DNA of 64,000 bases from Eucommia ulmoides (GCA_016647705.1 CM028338.1:33919176-33983175); one strand, 5' to 3'; counted from the first letter of the stretch, positions 22,062 to 34,734 are shown. A program made the numbers and translations. Notes: generated from the letters alone by a model not told the origin.

Positions 22062-23600
22062 TCTTGAATCAACCAAAAATTTAAACTTGTCTTGTTTTTT
22101 TTTTTTTTTTTAACTTGTATTCTTTGGCGCCCCAGCCCCCCTTGATCTGAAAAAGGCCTTTTTTGTTACGAGCTTGGGGCCCCTTGGGGATGTAATGAAT
22201 ATTGGATGAATGAACGAATATTTCCTTATTTCTTCCTAGAATATTCTGAATACTTGTGATTTTTTGCATAATCTTCCTTACTGCTTTTGAATTTGTGAAC
22301 GCATACCTTTGAGGTTCTTGTTCTTGTCTATCATTAGAGGGTTACTTACTTAGAAGTAGAAATGATTCCTCTTCCCGGTGGTGGAGTTATACTCTCATCC
22401 TCATCTTGGAAACACCGAGATGGGGGGATGTCTGAGTTTAGGGAATTGCTTGAACTAATCTCAGAGATAGACTTGAGCCCCTGCTCAGTCATTTTTAAAG
22501 ACTTGGACATTACTGGACTTCCCTTAACCATTATGTCTCATTCTCGGCTATTTTTGAAGACTTAGGCATTTTTAGCTATGATACTTGCTCTTTTACCTTT
22601 TGCCTCAGCCAATTGGACGTCATTTTGACATTTTTTCCTGATCTAGGCAGTGCTATGCACTGGGCGGACGATCCACAACACTCATGTAATTTTTCTTGAA
22701 AAAATTTAAGTCTCTTCCTTTTTTCTCTTCAATTCCACTTCTCTTCTCGGACTTAAATGCCAAGAAGAAATCATGCTTCCCCTTTTTGGGAAAGGCATCA
22801 TTTCACACTGTTTCACCACTTTTTGCTTGAAAAAATTCAAGTCTCTTCCCTTCTTCTCTTCAATTCTATGCCTCTTCTTGGACTTGAATGCTGAAAAGAA
22901 ATCATGCCAATCATGCTATTTCACCATATCCATAACCTCCCTGCCCCCCCAGCCTAACATCCAAGCAAAGCTCGGGTGGTAGGTTAAAATTTGAGGGGTA
23001 GTACTTTTATGGAATTTGGTCCTCGCAGTCCCCAGGAGGGTAACCTCAGGTCAGCCCCCTACGGCCGGTCACAGGTGAGTTCTCCTTAGTGGGGCTCATC
23101 CCTAAGCCTGTTCAAGTTATCCCAAATAGTCCTTCCAGGGGCATCCTCCCTTCGTGTCGCCTGAGATTAACTCGGCTGTCGAGGGTAAGATGCTTACCTG
23201 TAGGTCCTCAGACCCGATTGGTACAACGCCATCGGAGTATGATAGCTATCAGTCCCCGGGCCAACACTACCGACCTGCAGAGAGAGTGTGGTTACACCCC
23301 TGACACAGTGCGTGGGGATAGGTTTCTTTATTGAGACTACCCCTGACGTAGAGCGTCTGGATATCACGATGTTTGAATAAGGAATTGGGGCCGACACATC
23401 TTCATCCAAGAAGGGATGGAGGGCTGCTCATCTTAGCAAATATGTAGTTTGGAGGTTGTAAAGAGGGTTACGCATCCCGATCCGAGATAGGATGGGGGTT
23501 GTACGTCATCACCATCGACAAAATTTGGATAATGGAGTGATAGTGGAACAAAACATTACTTCCATTCATAAATAAGTTCTTTACATGATTCAAAAAGTGA
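22062..23600. other. Spacer between pol and antisense gene of Tat A
   Basis: Non-coding region of Tat A (3' untranslated part of both the sense and antisense units). It contains a poly-T tract at 22094-22111 and the tandem duplication at 22695-22911. Short frames here have no recognisable motif. Confidence 0.6.
22695..22911. repeat. 131-bp-period tandem duplication in the Tat A spacer
   Basis: CTTGAAAAAATTTAAGTCTC at 22695 recurs as CTTGAAAAAATTCAAGTCTC at 22826, and similarity continues through the AAGAAATCATGC word in both. Two copies only. Confidence 0.7.
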
Positions 23601-23609
23601 AAAACTTTA

Positions 23610-24740
23610 TAAATTCACTGGAGCGTCCTCTCTGGGGTAGTAGTGTTTTAAATGCTTTGCATTCTAAGGGTGCCTTAGAGGGACACCATTTTTTGTTTCC
23701 AATTTATAAGTGCCCGGACGAGCAACACGAGTGACATGATATGGTCCCTCCCAGGAGGGGCCAAGCTTGCCTGCGTTGGAATCCTTGGTAGCTAGGGTTA
23801 CTTTCTGGAGAACGAGGTCTCCAACGTCGAATCACCTAGGACGAACTTTTCTATTGTAATACCTAGCCACGGTTTGTTGGTAGGCTGCTTGTCGAACACG
23901 AACACATTTATTTTTTTATTCAAAAAGATCAAGATTAAAGGCCAAGGATGATTCATTTTCCTCTGGGCTGAAGATCATTGCCATCCAGGAAGAGGGCACA
24001 CTAATCTCGGCAAAAATCACCGCTTTTGATCCAAAAGTCATTGCGAAAGGGGTTTTCCCTATAGGGGCCCTTGCGGTAGTATGATATGCCCAGAGAATAG
24101 GGCACACGTCTTTAACCTATCTTTGTTTTGATTTATTTAACCTAGCGTTGAGTCCGTGTAGAATTGTGCGGTTGGTAACTTCCACTTAGCCGTTGGCTTA
24201 GAGATGCCTTAGAGATGCAAAATGGGTCTGAATCCCCAGCCCAACGCTGAATTCCATGAAGAGATCATTGTCGAATTGCTTCCCATTGTCAGAGATGAAG
24301 ACCCTGGGTATTCTAAAGCGGTACACAACATTTTCCCATACAAAATCTTTGATTCTTTCTTTGGTGATTCATACAAGTGGTTTAGCTTCTACCTATTTCG
24401 TGAAATAGTCGATGGTGATAACGATGAATTTTCTTTGCCCTGTCCCCCGAGGAAATGGTCCAAGAAGATTAATGCCCCACTGGGCAAAGGGCTAAGGACT
24501 TGTTATGGGGACAAGGACAGTTGGAGGTAGTTGAGGATGTGCAGCAAACCTCTGATATTTATCACATTTTTTGACAAAGTGCATCCAATCCTTGCACATG
24601 TCCAACCAGAAGTATTCATGTCTAATAAGCTTGTGAACCATGGACCTTCCTCCTGAGTGGTTACCACACATTCTATCATGGATTTCACTCATCACATAGT
24701 TAGCCTCTTCCGGTCTCACGCAGCGAGAGTATGAGATTGA
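23610..24740 (-). pseudogene. Tat A integrase remnant
   Basis: On the minus strand the H-x-H/C-x-x-C zinc region is at 24719-24530, ending in CDKYQRF. The core begins PFAQWGINLLGP near 24480: the first catalytic Asp of the usual GxD motif reads Asn and a stop replaces the preceding Trp. The C-terminal part near 23850-23630 has KLGPSWEGPY and ends in an HxxxYYP block typical of Tat pol ends. Frames shift in between. It is inactive. Confidence 0.82.
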
Positions 24741-24746
24741 GAAGGA

Positions 24747-25400
24747 TCATCGATAGAGTACCCTGTCAACAATGGTATACCTCGATGCCCTATACCGTAT
24801 TTGTCTGGATTTTGCTCTGTCAGGAGGTAGTGTTCCATTTAAGAGGTACTTCCTTATCGGGTCTATCCAGGTTGGTGTATCAGAGATAGTACACATGGTG
24901 TTTACTTGATCAGAAGTAGTTATGCTTGGCTCCTCCAAATATTCAACGGGAACACTCCTCTTCGGGGTGAATTCTACGGCGGAGGCCAAGTTGGCCAAAG
25001 CGTCGACGTTTCGATTTTCTTCTCGAGGGATTTAGCATACTTGTATTTTCTTAAAGTTTTCCATAAGCGCTTTTACCCTTCCGAGGTAAGCGTTCATACT
25101 TAGGTCCTTAGCCACGTATTCACCGTTTACTTGGTTTACAAAAAGTTGCGAATCACAATAGACTTGTAGACTTTTGACATTAAATTCCCTTTCCAACTTG
25201 AGGCCGGCAAGGAGGGCTTCGTATTCTACTTCGTTGTTGGTGGCCCTGAATCCCAATTGGAGTGTGTATTCAATTTTCTCTCGATCCGGGGAGATCAGGA
25301 CCATTCTGACCCCGTATCCCACCATATTAGAGGACCATCAATGAACAGTAGCTATTTATCCAGACTGAGATCATCACTTGATTCGAGATGGGAAGGGGCC
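24747..25400 (-). pseudogene. Tat A archaeal-type RNase H (aRH) remnant
   Basis: The minus-strand frame at 25325-25032 has ATNNEVEYEALLAGL and YCDSQLFVNQVNG, the signature of the second RNase H found in Tat-lineage elements. A further open piece (24998-24747) carries the linker toward integrase. This domain is the main evidence for the lineage. Confidence 0.82.
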
Positions 25401-25936
25401 CCTTTCGAGACCGGTGTCTCTGTTGTACCGAGATGGATCTCGTTCCGGGCAGGGTCATGGTCTTCCAGGAAGGGCTCTTCCGAGAAGGTCATCTTGGCAA
25501 TAAAGTTGGCCAAGACCTACCATTTGATGGCTGTCCTAAGCCAGTATTCAATGTGGAACTTGCCAAGCTCAAGGTTGTACTTCATAAGCCAGCTAGAATC
25601 ATTAGGTGAGTGAAGAATCTGCTGTAAAGGTTGATCAGTGAGTATGATAATCACGTGAGCTTAGAAATATTGCCTCAATTTTCTTGATATGATGAAAAGG
25701 GCATAAGCCAACTTCTCAAATCGTTGATATCTCATTTCAGTATTGGTCAATACTCGACTTGCATAATACACGGGTATTTGTATCCCGTCCTCTTCTCAGA
25801 TTAGCGTCGCACTGACTGCAGTATTCGAGGTAGCAATGTACATGAATAACTCTTCTCCGTTCTTGGGGGTACTTAGTTGCGGCGCCGAGGAGATGTATGT
25901 CTTAAGCCCTTGGAAGGCGGCCTCACACTCCACTGT
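25400..25936 (-). pseudogene. Tat A RT-linked RNase H, degraded
   Basis: The minus strand between RT and aRH encodes pieces such as the VYYASRVL-like and LAYALF-like segments of the first RNase H, broken by stops and frameshifts. No continuous frame remains. Confidence 0.55.
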
Positions 25937-26773
25937 CTACTCAAATGTCTTGTTGCCCCTCAAAACCTTAAAGAATGAAAGGAATTTTTCAGAATATCGT
26001 GAGATGAAGCAATTCAAGGCGGCCAGCCTCCCCATAAGCATTTGAACTTCATTCTTCGTCCGTGGAGAAGCCATTTCGAGAATGGTGCTAAGTTGATCCA
26101 AATTGGAATCAATGCCTCTTTGGGACACCATGTAGCCCAAACGCTTTCCTGTTAAAACCCCAAAGATACACTTAGTGGGGTTCAGTTTCATGCAGTGAGT
26201 TCGAAGCTTGTTAAAATAATTTTGGAGATAGCTGATGTGATCACATGTTTTGGCGCTCTTTACGAGCATGTCATCAATGTAAACTTCTATCGTTGAGCCA
26301 ATCTCATCCTTGAACATTTTGTTGACAAGTCTTTGGTAGGTAGTCCCAGCGTTGCAAAGGCTAAAAGGCACAACCTTATAACAGTAGCTGCCCCTGTCCA
26401 TAATGAACGAGGTCTTTCCTTTGTCGGGAGGAAACATGGGAATTTGGTTGTATTCGGCGTAAGTATCTAGGAAACTCAAGAGTTCATGCCCTGCCGTAGT
26501 ATCTATAACCAAGTCTATCCTTGGTAAATGGAAGAAATCTTTCAGGCATGCCTTATTAAGGTTTTTGAAGTCCATGCAAAGACGCCATTTGTTTCCAACT
26601 TTAGGCGCGAGAACGACATTAGATAGCCAATCAGGGAATTCAACATCTTCTACCATGGCAGATTTCACTAACTTATCAATTTCTTGTTCAATGAGCTTTT
26701 GATGCTCCGGGTGGAATTTTCTTCTTTTTTGCCTCATAAGGGGATGCTGAGGATTAGCATGGAGACGGTGCAT
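25937..26773 (-). pseudogene. Tat A reverse transcriptase (open 278-codon segment)
   Basis: The longest pol segment in Tat A, open on the minus strand. It has RLCMDFKNLNKA near 26600, the FLDTYAEYNQI block near 26470, the PFSLCNAGTTYQRLVN block near 26370 and the catalytic VYIDDML box at about 26285-26265, then the thumb with a G-R-L-A-A-L-N block. Upstream protease and downstream RNase H are broken, so it is a fragment of a dead polyprotein even though its own active-site Asp pair is present. Confidence 0.88.
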
Positions 26774-27234
26774 GGCGACGCTTGGATCAATCCCGGGAAG
26801 CTCGTTGTGGGACCAAACAAATACATCGTAATTCTTTCTAAGGAGATTGGATAACTCTTCTTATTGTGTCATGCTGAGTTTGACACCAATTCGGATAATT
26901 CTCTCCCTAATGGTGGGATGAATGGGTACTTCTATTAGGTTTTCATGAAGTCATGGACGGGGTTCCTCATCTCGGGGATCGTTAATAGGCACGGTTCCGA
27001 GATCAAACAAGACCATGAGCTCAACTTCGTTGTTCCCGGTCCCGGCCATTAACTGTTATTTCTTTTTCACAAGTGACCTTCTAGCATTAGACCTAGAGGA
27101 TTCCAAGTCTCCCCGTACCTCCTCCATCACTCTTTTAGTACGGAACTTCATAGATTGATGGTAAGGGGAGAATACAAATTTTAAGGCCGCCAAGGTGGGT
27201 CACCCAACAATTGCGTTGTAAGGAGAAGGTCGGT

Positions 27235-27812
27235 CTACAATGAGAAATTTAACCCAAATCGTGGCCGATATGGCACAGTACCAACAGTGAAGGGAAATGA
27301 GGCCCAACCCATGGACTTCACCACCTCCCCGCCAAACCCGACTAGAAGAGAAGTAGTAGGTCTTACGGAGCTTGAACTCACATTCATTTTTTTAAAAGCA
27401 TGTTTGAAGATGATATCCACGAAGCTTCCTCCATTGATCAAAATTCGTCCATCCTTATAGTGGTTGATCAGGGTTGAGATCACCAAGGCATCGTCGTGAT
27501 GGGTATGAACCCCTCGGAGGTCGACTTCACTGAAGGAGATGACGTTGTGTGAGGCGACATCAATTGTGCTCACCTCGTACACGTCCTCGTCGGTGTTTTT
27601 CTTTCTTTTACCCTCATGTCTCTTCTGAGAAGAGGTGGTCTCCCCTCCGAGGCTGAGGTTGTCATCGATCACATTGATCTCACCATCTATGTGCATTTCA
27701 TCATCAAATTCCTTAATTTCTCTTCTTGGTGAGGGTCGGCCACGATTTTCCCTTCTCGGTTGACCCCTACGTTCATCTCAGTGACTGCTCTCTCCTAGGC
27801 CTGCGTTTTCTT
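27235..27812 (-). pseudogene. Tat A protease remnant
   Basis: The minus-strand frame 27696-27235 has HHDDALVIS and then ILINGGS followed by VDIIF, the retropepsin active-site context. The catalytic Asp of D-G-G-S is Asn here (near 27440), so the enzyme is dead even without frameshifts. The frame runs up to the insertion at 27819. Confidence 0.8.
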
Positions 27813-27818
27813 TGCGGA

Positions 27819-28085
27819 TGATAGGTGTAAATTACCTATCTATTTCTAATCTGAACATTGTTAGTTTTCGAGTATATTTAGTATGTTTTAATATGTTTTT
27901 ATGTGTTTTTGTTTAAATTAGGTGTTTGAGGTGAAACGAGATGAAAACGGATAAAAAACGATCACATTATATCAAAGACGGTGGAAAAAGGGCAAAGAAG
28001 CTGAAATTCAGAACCTATAGCCACTGCCGCGATGACCAAACCACCGCCGCGGCGGTCAAAGTACAGAGAAGGCCATAACTTACTG
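27819..28085 (+). repeat. Truncated left LTR of the 4.7-kb element
   Basis: Matches 30753-31030 to TAACTTACTG and then stops abruptly. It holds a CCACCGCCGCGGCGGTC quasi-palindrome at about 28043. Confidence 0.85.
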
Positions 28086-28237
28086 ATATTGATATTGTGA
28101 GTAAATGACTCGATTTTACTTTAGGCATTTTTAGTGTTTATAATTTGTTTCTTTATAGTTTTTGTTTTTGTTTTCTCTTATAGGGTACTCGACGATGTTA
28201 GATCAACGAGTATTGATGCAATTATTTCAATGGGATT

Positions 28238-28522
28238 TTGAGCCGTTTTATAGTGCTTCGGATCGATATAAGGAATTGTTGTTTTTGGTTTCCGAACCAT
28301 GATTTCTTGACGGAATGTCAGCTCATGAATTTCCTCGACGAGTTACAAGCCGTAACCAGAATATGGGTGGAAGGAGGAGATGGTACCCCCTCTTTCTACA
28401 ACCTAACCGCGGAAGATGTCTTTTGGTTATTAAAGGAAATGACAGCCTATGATTATCAGAGTTGGAATCATTCACTGAGTCACCAAAACTCGGGGGATTT
28501 TTCTAACACCTCGGTGCAATAG
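28238..28522 (+). pseudogene. Frame of unknown function in the 4.7-kb element, N-terminal part
   Basis: Plus-strand frame (94 codons) with acidic/aromatic segments such as FLDELQAVTRIWVEGG. It appears to be the first half of one protein continued at 28607, separated by stops near 28520-28600. I do not recognise a domain. Confidence 0.4.
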
Positions 28523-28606
28523 ATTGATATTCTGGATCACGACGAGGAGTCTTCCCCCAATCTGGAAGAAATGCTCGCAACCGTTATGGAGGAGACTTAG
28601 AGATTA

Positions 28607-29245
28607 TTGAGGAAGATGCATGACCAGATCAATGAGCGTGAGGATCATCTTGATCATATCGAGACAGTCTGCGCCGACATTGATGAGATCGTAACGTCTT
28701 TGCAGACGCAAATCGGTCATCTTCTTTGCTTTGTTGAGGCCGAGACGAAAACGGTGGCACCGAGAGGCGAACAAACTGAATCCAATTATGAAAGCCATCG
28801 TAAAGAACCGGAGATAAGCGGGAAGAGCTTAGGAGAATATGTTGAAGATTCAAATGAAGAGGAGACCCAAGTGTGGTTCAGCGATGAAAATTCACATATT
28901 AATCGTTGTGAATTTTCACCATTCGAATTCCAGCTCGTGACGCTGCAGTCGATCCAAGACGATCACATCTACGAGGATCCAATGTGGTTTACTTATTCCT
29001 CATCGCCGACAGCAACGACCTTTCATGCCCACCAAGTACATGAGCCTGTGAGGCATGTCGTTGAAAGCCCAAGCCGAATGCAAAATCTCGCCAAACTTGA
29101 GGGCGTATTGAACCAAGACCCATATATGGTGTTGTACGACACATACTATGGGTGGAAGCTGCTCTTTGACGAGCACTTGGCGTGTCAGGCTAACGACCAT
29201 AAACCAAGCACTTCTTGGGAGGCAACCCAAGGAAAAATAAATTAG
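28607..29245 (+). CDS. Unknown 212-residue protein encoded by the 4.7-kb element
   Basis: The longest frame in the element, from ATG 28607 to a stop at 29243-29245. The first ~50 residues look coiled-coil (INEREDHLDHIETVCADIDE), followed by an acidic middle and a C-terminus with YDTYYGWKLLFDEHLA. No protease, RT or integrase motif is present. It could be a remnant of an extra internal frame of the parent retrotransposon, or a captured gene fragment; I cannot tell which. Codon use does not stand out. Confidence 0.45.
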   Translation: MRKMHDQINEREDHLDHIETVCADIDEIVTSLQTQIGHLLCFVEAETKTVAPRGEQTESNYESHRKEPEISGKSLGEYVEDSNEEETQVWFSDENSHINRCEFSPFEFQLVTLQSIQDDHIYEDPMWFTYSSSPTATTFHAHQVHEPVRHVVESPSRMQNLAKLEGVLNQDPYMVLYDTYYGWKLLFDEHLACQANDHKPSTSWEATQGKIN

Positions 29246-30752
29246 ATCCCTCACAGCCGAATTGATTCGGAGGCGAGATTCTCTTGCCTCCCAGGTATGT
29301 GTTCTAAACCCCTGTCTTCATTATCATGCTATAAACTATCATTGGGATCACTGATAGGGTTGTTGTGATCATTACTTGTTTAAGTCAGGTGTCATGTGTT
29401 AGTATAGTATTATGTGTTTAGTTGTAGTTTATGTTTTGTTTTACGCGTGCTTTGTTTAGGGTAGTTATTGTTTTGTGTTGAGTTTTGACGTCATCTGAGC
29501 CTTTACCCGATGATGAGTTTGTCCCCTGGTTGTTTTGAGGTCGAGCGTAAATCTTATGCATGTATGTTCTATGTGCTCAACGTTATGTTTTAGTAATAGT
29601 TATTATAGATCCTACTTGCATGAGCACGAAAACTCATTATATAACTGTCTAATTAATTTGAAAACGATTATCTGTCACCTAAATTCATGACATTAGGGTT
29701 TCTAGAATTTGATTTGGGGGAAATTCGAGACGAAATCCTAGGCGAGGTAGTTCAGAAGACATGATTTAGGCAATCAATTTGTCACTTGACCCTTTGAAGC
29801 CTACCTTGTAAAATGTTTATCCCTCGTTACCCTATCGAAGCCTAATAGCCGTTTCAATTCTAAACACTTAAACAAATACCACGTAACTGATTAAACTTCT
29901 TTCCAAACCTATATCGTTGAACCGAAGACACAATTTGAGCAAATCAAGTTAGTATTCATTATACTACTTGAATTGAGAGGTTGGGATTAGGGTGAACTTT
30001 TAATTGGTTCGGTATTCGAGTACTCACTTGTCGTTTTTCGTTCATTTTTCACACACCCCTAAAATTATACAAATCAAATGAGTTTGGGGGTGTATTGTTT
30101 AAAAAAAAAAAAAAAAAAACTATGTACATATAGTACTTTTTTTTTCCCCTTTTTTTTTGGACAAGTGAGTACGTCGTTCTTAATATATGTTCAAGGTTGT
30201 TTCAAATTTATCTATGGGGTTTCGAGTGTGAGAGTGCCAAGCGATGTGCCTTGGGTAACGTCAAGTTAATGACGTTAACCCATTTTCTCTTTCAAATTTA
30301 CCCTTGGCCATTTGTCTTAAACAGAACCAAGACCTATTGATATTTTTGAACTTCCGAGCCTACATTAGTAGAGAATAGATCCCGGGTCAAGCCTATGGAT
30401 TCCCTATATGCTCAGATTTTTTCTGTCATGCGCTTATATGGTGGATAATCCAATCCGATTAACGGATAGTTATATATTTGAGTTTTAAGCACACACACTT
30501 TGACAAGATCTATAATAGCACTTACTATTATAAACGTTAAAATTCTAGAACATTACATGTTGTGTTTTTATGCTTGAACTCTATAGGATTGGGGGCCGAA
30601 GAGGGATAATTCGTTTGGCCGGTAGATGATACTCAAAACTTGCACATATTTGTTTTTTGTGTCTTTCATTTTTAGTTTTTAGTTGTTATATTTTATTTTA
30701 TTGCGTGGGTGTTTTGCTCGAGGACTAGCAAACTTTTGAGTTTTAGGGTATT
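29246..30752 (+). other. Non-coding interior of the 4.7-kb element
   Basis: AT-rich sequence with an A-run at 30101-30118 and no supported gene. A short purine-leaning stretch ending TTTTAGGGTATT precedes the right LTR and may be a weak polypurine tract. Confidence 0.55.
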
Positions 30753-32519
30753 TGATAGGTGTAAATTACTTATCTATTTCCAATCCGAACATTGTTAGTT
30801 TTCGAGTATGTTTAGTACATTTTAATATGTTTTTATGTGTTTTTGTTTAAATCAGGTGTTTGAGGTGAAACGGGATGAAAACAGATAAAAAACGATCACA
30901 TCGGATCAAAGACGGTGGAAGAACGATGGAAAAAGGGCAAAGAAGCTGAAATTCAGAACCTGCAGCTATCGCCGCGGCAACCAAATCACCGCGGCGACGG
31001 TCAAAGTACAGAGAAGGCCTTAACTTACTGCAAATCCACCGCCGCAATGGTGAATCCACCGCCACAACGGTGAACCCACCGCCGTGGCAGTGAAACTACT
31101 GGAAAAAGCAGAGAAGGCCACCGCCACAGCGGATGCTTAAGAAGAGCCAAACGTGTAGTAATTTTTACTCAGTACAATCCTGATCCTACTATCTCGGAAT
31201 CTCTTATGATAATCATCCACGTTTGAAATGTATCTTAATGCCTGAAAATCTGATTCAAATCCAATATAACACCTATGGGTTCAATAATTTGAATCTGAGC
31301 CGCTGGATTCCTGAATCATTTATGAATGATTCATAAATATGAAAAAATGAATAATATAGTAGAATAATATAGCAAATCCACCGCCTAGGCGGTGAAAATA
31401 CAGAGAAGTCCCTGAATCCACCGCTGACTCCACCGCCTAGGCGATCCTCAAATTGACCTACTCGCTGCTGCAGTAGTGAATCCCATCACCGCTACGGTCA
31501 CCTCTGCACAGATTTAGATATTTATTTTAGATATTTTTCTTATTTATACCCCATCATCTCCTCTCCTCTGGCCGTTAGAGCTCCAATAGACTTAAGATAT
31601 TTTAGAGAAAGGTTTTGGGAGTGCTTAACCAATTCCGAAGGAGAAGATCATGTTACGATAAAGGAGAAGCGATCCTGAAGCGTTTTTAGCGGTAAATCTT
31701 CGGACTATGCTAAGTTTCATCCGTTTCTTCTTTTATTTCTTAACTTCGGTAGTTAGTTGAGCAGGTTTAGCTTTGTTTTCATTATATAACCGACTATAGC
31801 CATGAGCTAAATGGGTTTTTATCTAGGAATTAATATAATTTATAAAAGTGTTGTTTTGTTTGAGTTTGCGTTTCGTTAATGTGTGTTTTATAAAAGTTTT
31901 GATTGTGTTTGCCGTGTTGTCATGTTATTATGCTTGTTTAGATAATTAGAAAATACGAGGTTTGACACTCGGGAGAGGTAATCCTAAATTCGGATTAGGG
32001 TAAACATAACACGACAATCTAACGACCTGGGAGGGGGTTAGAAAGTGTGCAATCAATGACGTTGGGACGAGACTCACGTGACCTAGCGTCGTTAAAACGT
32101 TAAGGGGGATTTATTCGTTGACGCGAAGTCATGTATTCAATCATCTTACACTTAGGAGAGGTGGCGAATGAGTTTATGAACCGAGATTGTCAGATACCCG
32201 AACGCCATTAACGTAAACTAAAACGAGACCAAATACGTTTTTGTAAATAAAGTTAATCCCTAGGCAATATCTTCCCTTAACCATCTCATATTAGTATTAG
32301 TATAGTTAATTTAATTAGTTTAATTAACTTCGTAGTAGTATTTATTAATTAAATTACATTTGTTTTAGCCTAGATAAAGTTAGGTCATGACAATTACGGT
32401 ACTCGATAATAGTCACAACCAATCCATGTGGACACGATAACCCTAACCCTCCCGATCTATACTAAAACTTGATCTCGTATACTTGCGAGTAAAAGTAGCG
32501 ACGTATTTACACGCTACCT
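30753..32519 (+). repeat. Right LTR of the 4.7-kb element (1767 bp)
   Basis: Starts TGATAGGTGTAAATTACTT. The 30960-31500 portion is dense in GC-rich quasi-palindromes (CCACCGCC..GGCGGT type). The end AAAGTAGCGACGTATT...GCTACC matches the end of the solo LTR at 59133-60566. Confidence 0.88.
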
Positions 32520-33034
32520 GCGGACGTAACGACCAAGGTACCCCTTTTTTATGAGGGCCTCGATCTCTTCTTGGAGTTGGAAGCATTCGTCGATTGAGTG
32601 TCCATGATCACAGTGGAAGTCCCAATATTTGGAAACGATTTTCCTTATGGGTCTCCCTTTAGGAGGAGGAGCTAGCGGGAAGAATCCTCTTCCCGAATTT
32701 TTGGCAAAAATCGTCGCTATGGATGCAGTGAGGGGCGTTGGAGATTCCCTAGGGGTAGAGGATGTCTCTGATCCCCGGGAAGAGGTCCTAAGCGCCCCTC
32801 TGCCTGCAGCCTTTGTGACCCTTGCGCCCTATTCCTCCGCTCGGCTCTTTCGTTTCTGATTTCCTTTGCATTCTCGCTACACGACGTCGCTGAGGTCGAC
32901 TTCATAGAAGCTCATTCCCCGAGCAAGGGCAGCAGCTAGGTTTCGTGATAGATAAGAGCATAGATCATAAGACAGTCTCCGATGCCTCAGTCCATCAATA
33001 AAGGCATTCAGAGCCACAACGTCCGATATATTAC

Positions 33035-34734
33035 TGTAATAACCCGATTTTCCAGAGCCATTACGCGGTTTCTCCCTAAAGAGAATTTATACTAAAATCG
33101 AGCGACCAATATTTTATTTCCTTCATCTAAGAATTTCTACAACGTGACCAATATTTATTTTCTATACAATCGGATAAATTGTACAAACAACGGCAATAAT
33201 TTTTAGTTGTCGATTTTACAACAATAACTAATAAATATAATAATTACTATTTAAATATAACCGAATAACCAATAATTTATTCCGGATTAATCCGAGAAAT
33301 TTTACAAACAATGGTGACAATCACAAATATCGAATTAATTGATTCCATTTTTACACTAGCAAATAGTAAATTCAACTATTACAAATTAATCAGAAATTCA
33401 ACTGAAATTTCACCACATTATTTTTAAATACCCAAATAAATTTCTGGCGCCTGTCAATTTAATATTAACATTTAAATTTGTAATTTAATATATAATTACA
33501 GCGACAATTATAATTATCGATTTAAATTTTACAATACGACTACAATAATTATATTCAATTTATCACGTCAATTTTTATAACGGTAAATCTTAGCTACAAT
33601 TATTACAAACAAAGTTTCTTATATAATCCCTATCGCCGTTTCGCTTTCACCGACTCTGCAATCAAAACTGTAGGATTGTGAGCTAACGCTCAGTAGATCT
33701 CTAACCCCTCTAGTACGTGCATTTAATTAATACAACAAGTAAAACATATTGATATGATTTCCACATAATTTTTCACATAATCATAATTATTCCATACGAA
33801 CTAATAACGATAAATTCACCAACAATAATAACGTAAATTACCCAATAGACAGATTAAATACAAATATTAAAAGAGTTAGAAATTCTACTTGAAATCCAAA
33901 ATCGGAATCCGAACCGAAATATTCCAAACCGAAAAATAAAAATTTTCGCCATAGAACCTTCTCGCCATAATATATTTATAATATGTCTCCCCCAAACCAA
34001 TCTGTTGATCATTATCTTATTTTTTTTAATTATTATTATTATTAAAATAATATATATACGTGTCACATTTAAACATATGTATATATGTAGTATTATGTAT
34101 TGTCTTCATTTCATGAAGACAACACACTTTAATATTTATATTATTTATTTATTTATTTACACAATGTCCCATCTTAAAATAAAAAAATATTAATTATACC
34201 TCAAAACTCTTAAAAGTATATTTTAAATAATATAATAGTTCCAAAATATTTAAAAATCACTTTAAAATAAACATTTAACTTCTAAAAATTATCAAATATT
34301 ATTTATACAATAAATTTACAAAACAGTCCAAAAAATATTAAACTTTATATAAAGTAATATTTTTGTAAAATACAAATTTTCGGGGTATGACAATCTACCC
34401 TCTTAAATAAATTTCGTCCTCGAAATTTCGTTCAACACAATAATAATACATATATATATATGTTTAAATGCAACACGTATTTATATTATTTATTTATTTA
34501 CACAATATCCCCTCTTAAAATAACGAAAATATTAATTATATCTCAAAACTCTTAAAAGTGTATTTTAAATAACATAATAGTCCCAAAATATTTAAAAATC
34601 ACTTTAAAATAAACATTTAACTCCCAAAAATTATCAAATATTATTTATACCATAAATTTATAAAACAATCTCAAAAATATTAAATTTTCTATAATGTAAT
34701 ATTTTTTAAAAATACAAATTTTGGGGGTATGACA
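33035..34734 (-). mobile_element. Internally deleted LTR element in Tat A gag
   Basis: Flanks ATTAC (33030-33034) and ATTGC (34735-34739) agree at 4 of 5 bases. On the minus strand a partial LTR (34734 to about 34470) is followed by about 80 bp of internal DNA (34391-34470) with the AAATTTCGAGGACGAAATTT polypurine-region motif of Ty3/gypsy chromoviruses, then a full LTR (34390-33035) starting TGTCATACCCC. Everything else between the LTRs is gone. Confidence 0.72.
34391..34412 (-). promoter_or_regulatory. Polypurine tract of the deleted element
   Basis: On the minus strand TTTAAGAGGGTAGAT precedes the TGTCATACCCC LTR start, preceded by GAGGACGAAATTT. This fixes the element's minus orientation. 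Confidence 0.65.

Larger units (their letters stand above)
27819..32519 (+). mobile_element. Defective LTR retrotransposon nested in Tat A (4.7 kb)
   Basis: Flanked by a perfect GCGGA duplication (27814-27818, 32520-32524). It begins TGATAGGTGTAAATTACC and ends GCTACCT. The right LTR is 30753-32519 (1767 bp), but only about 267 bp of the left LTR remain (27819-28085), joined directly to internal sequence, so most of the left LTR and the primer-binding site are deleted. No gag-pol is present. Two plus-strand frames fill part of the inside. The LTR start and the sequence before the right LTR recall Athila-related non-autonomous elements, a tentative placement. A solo LTR of the family is at 59133-60566. 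Confidence 0.85.
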
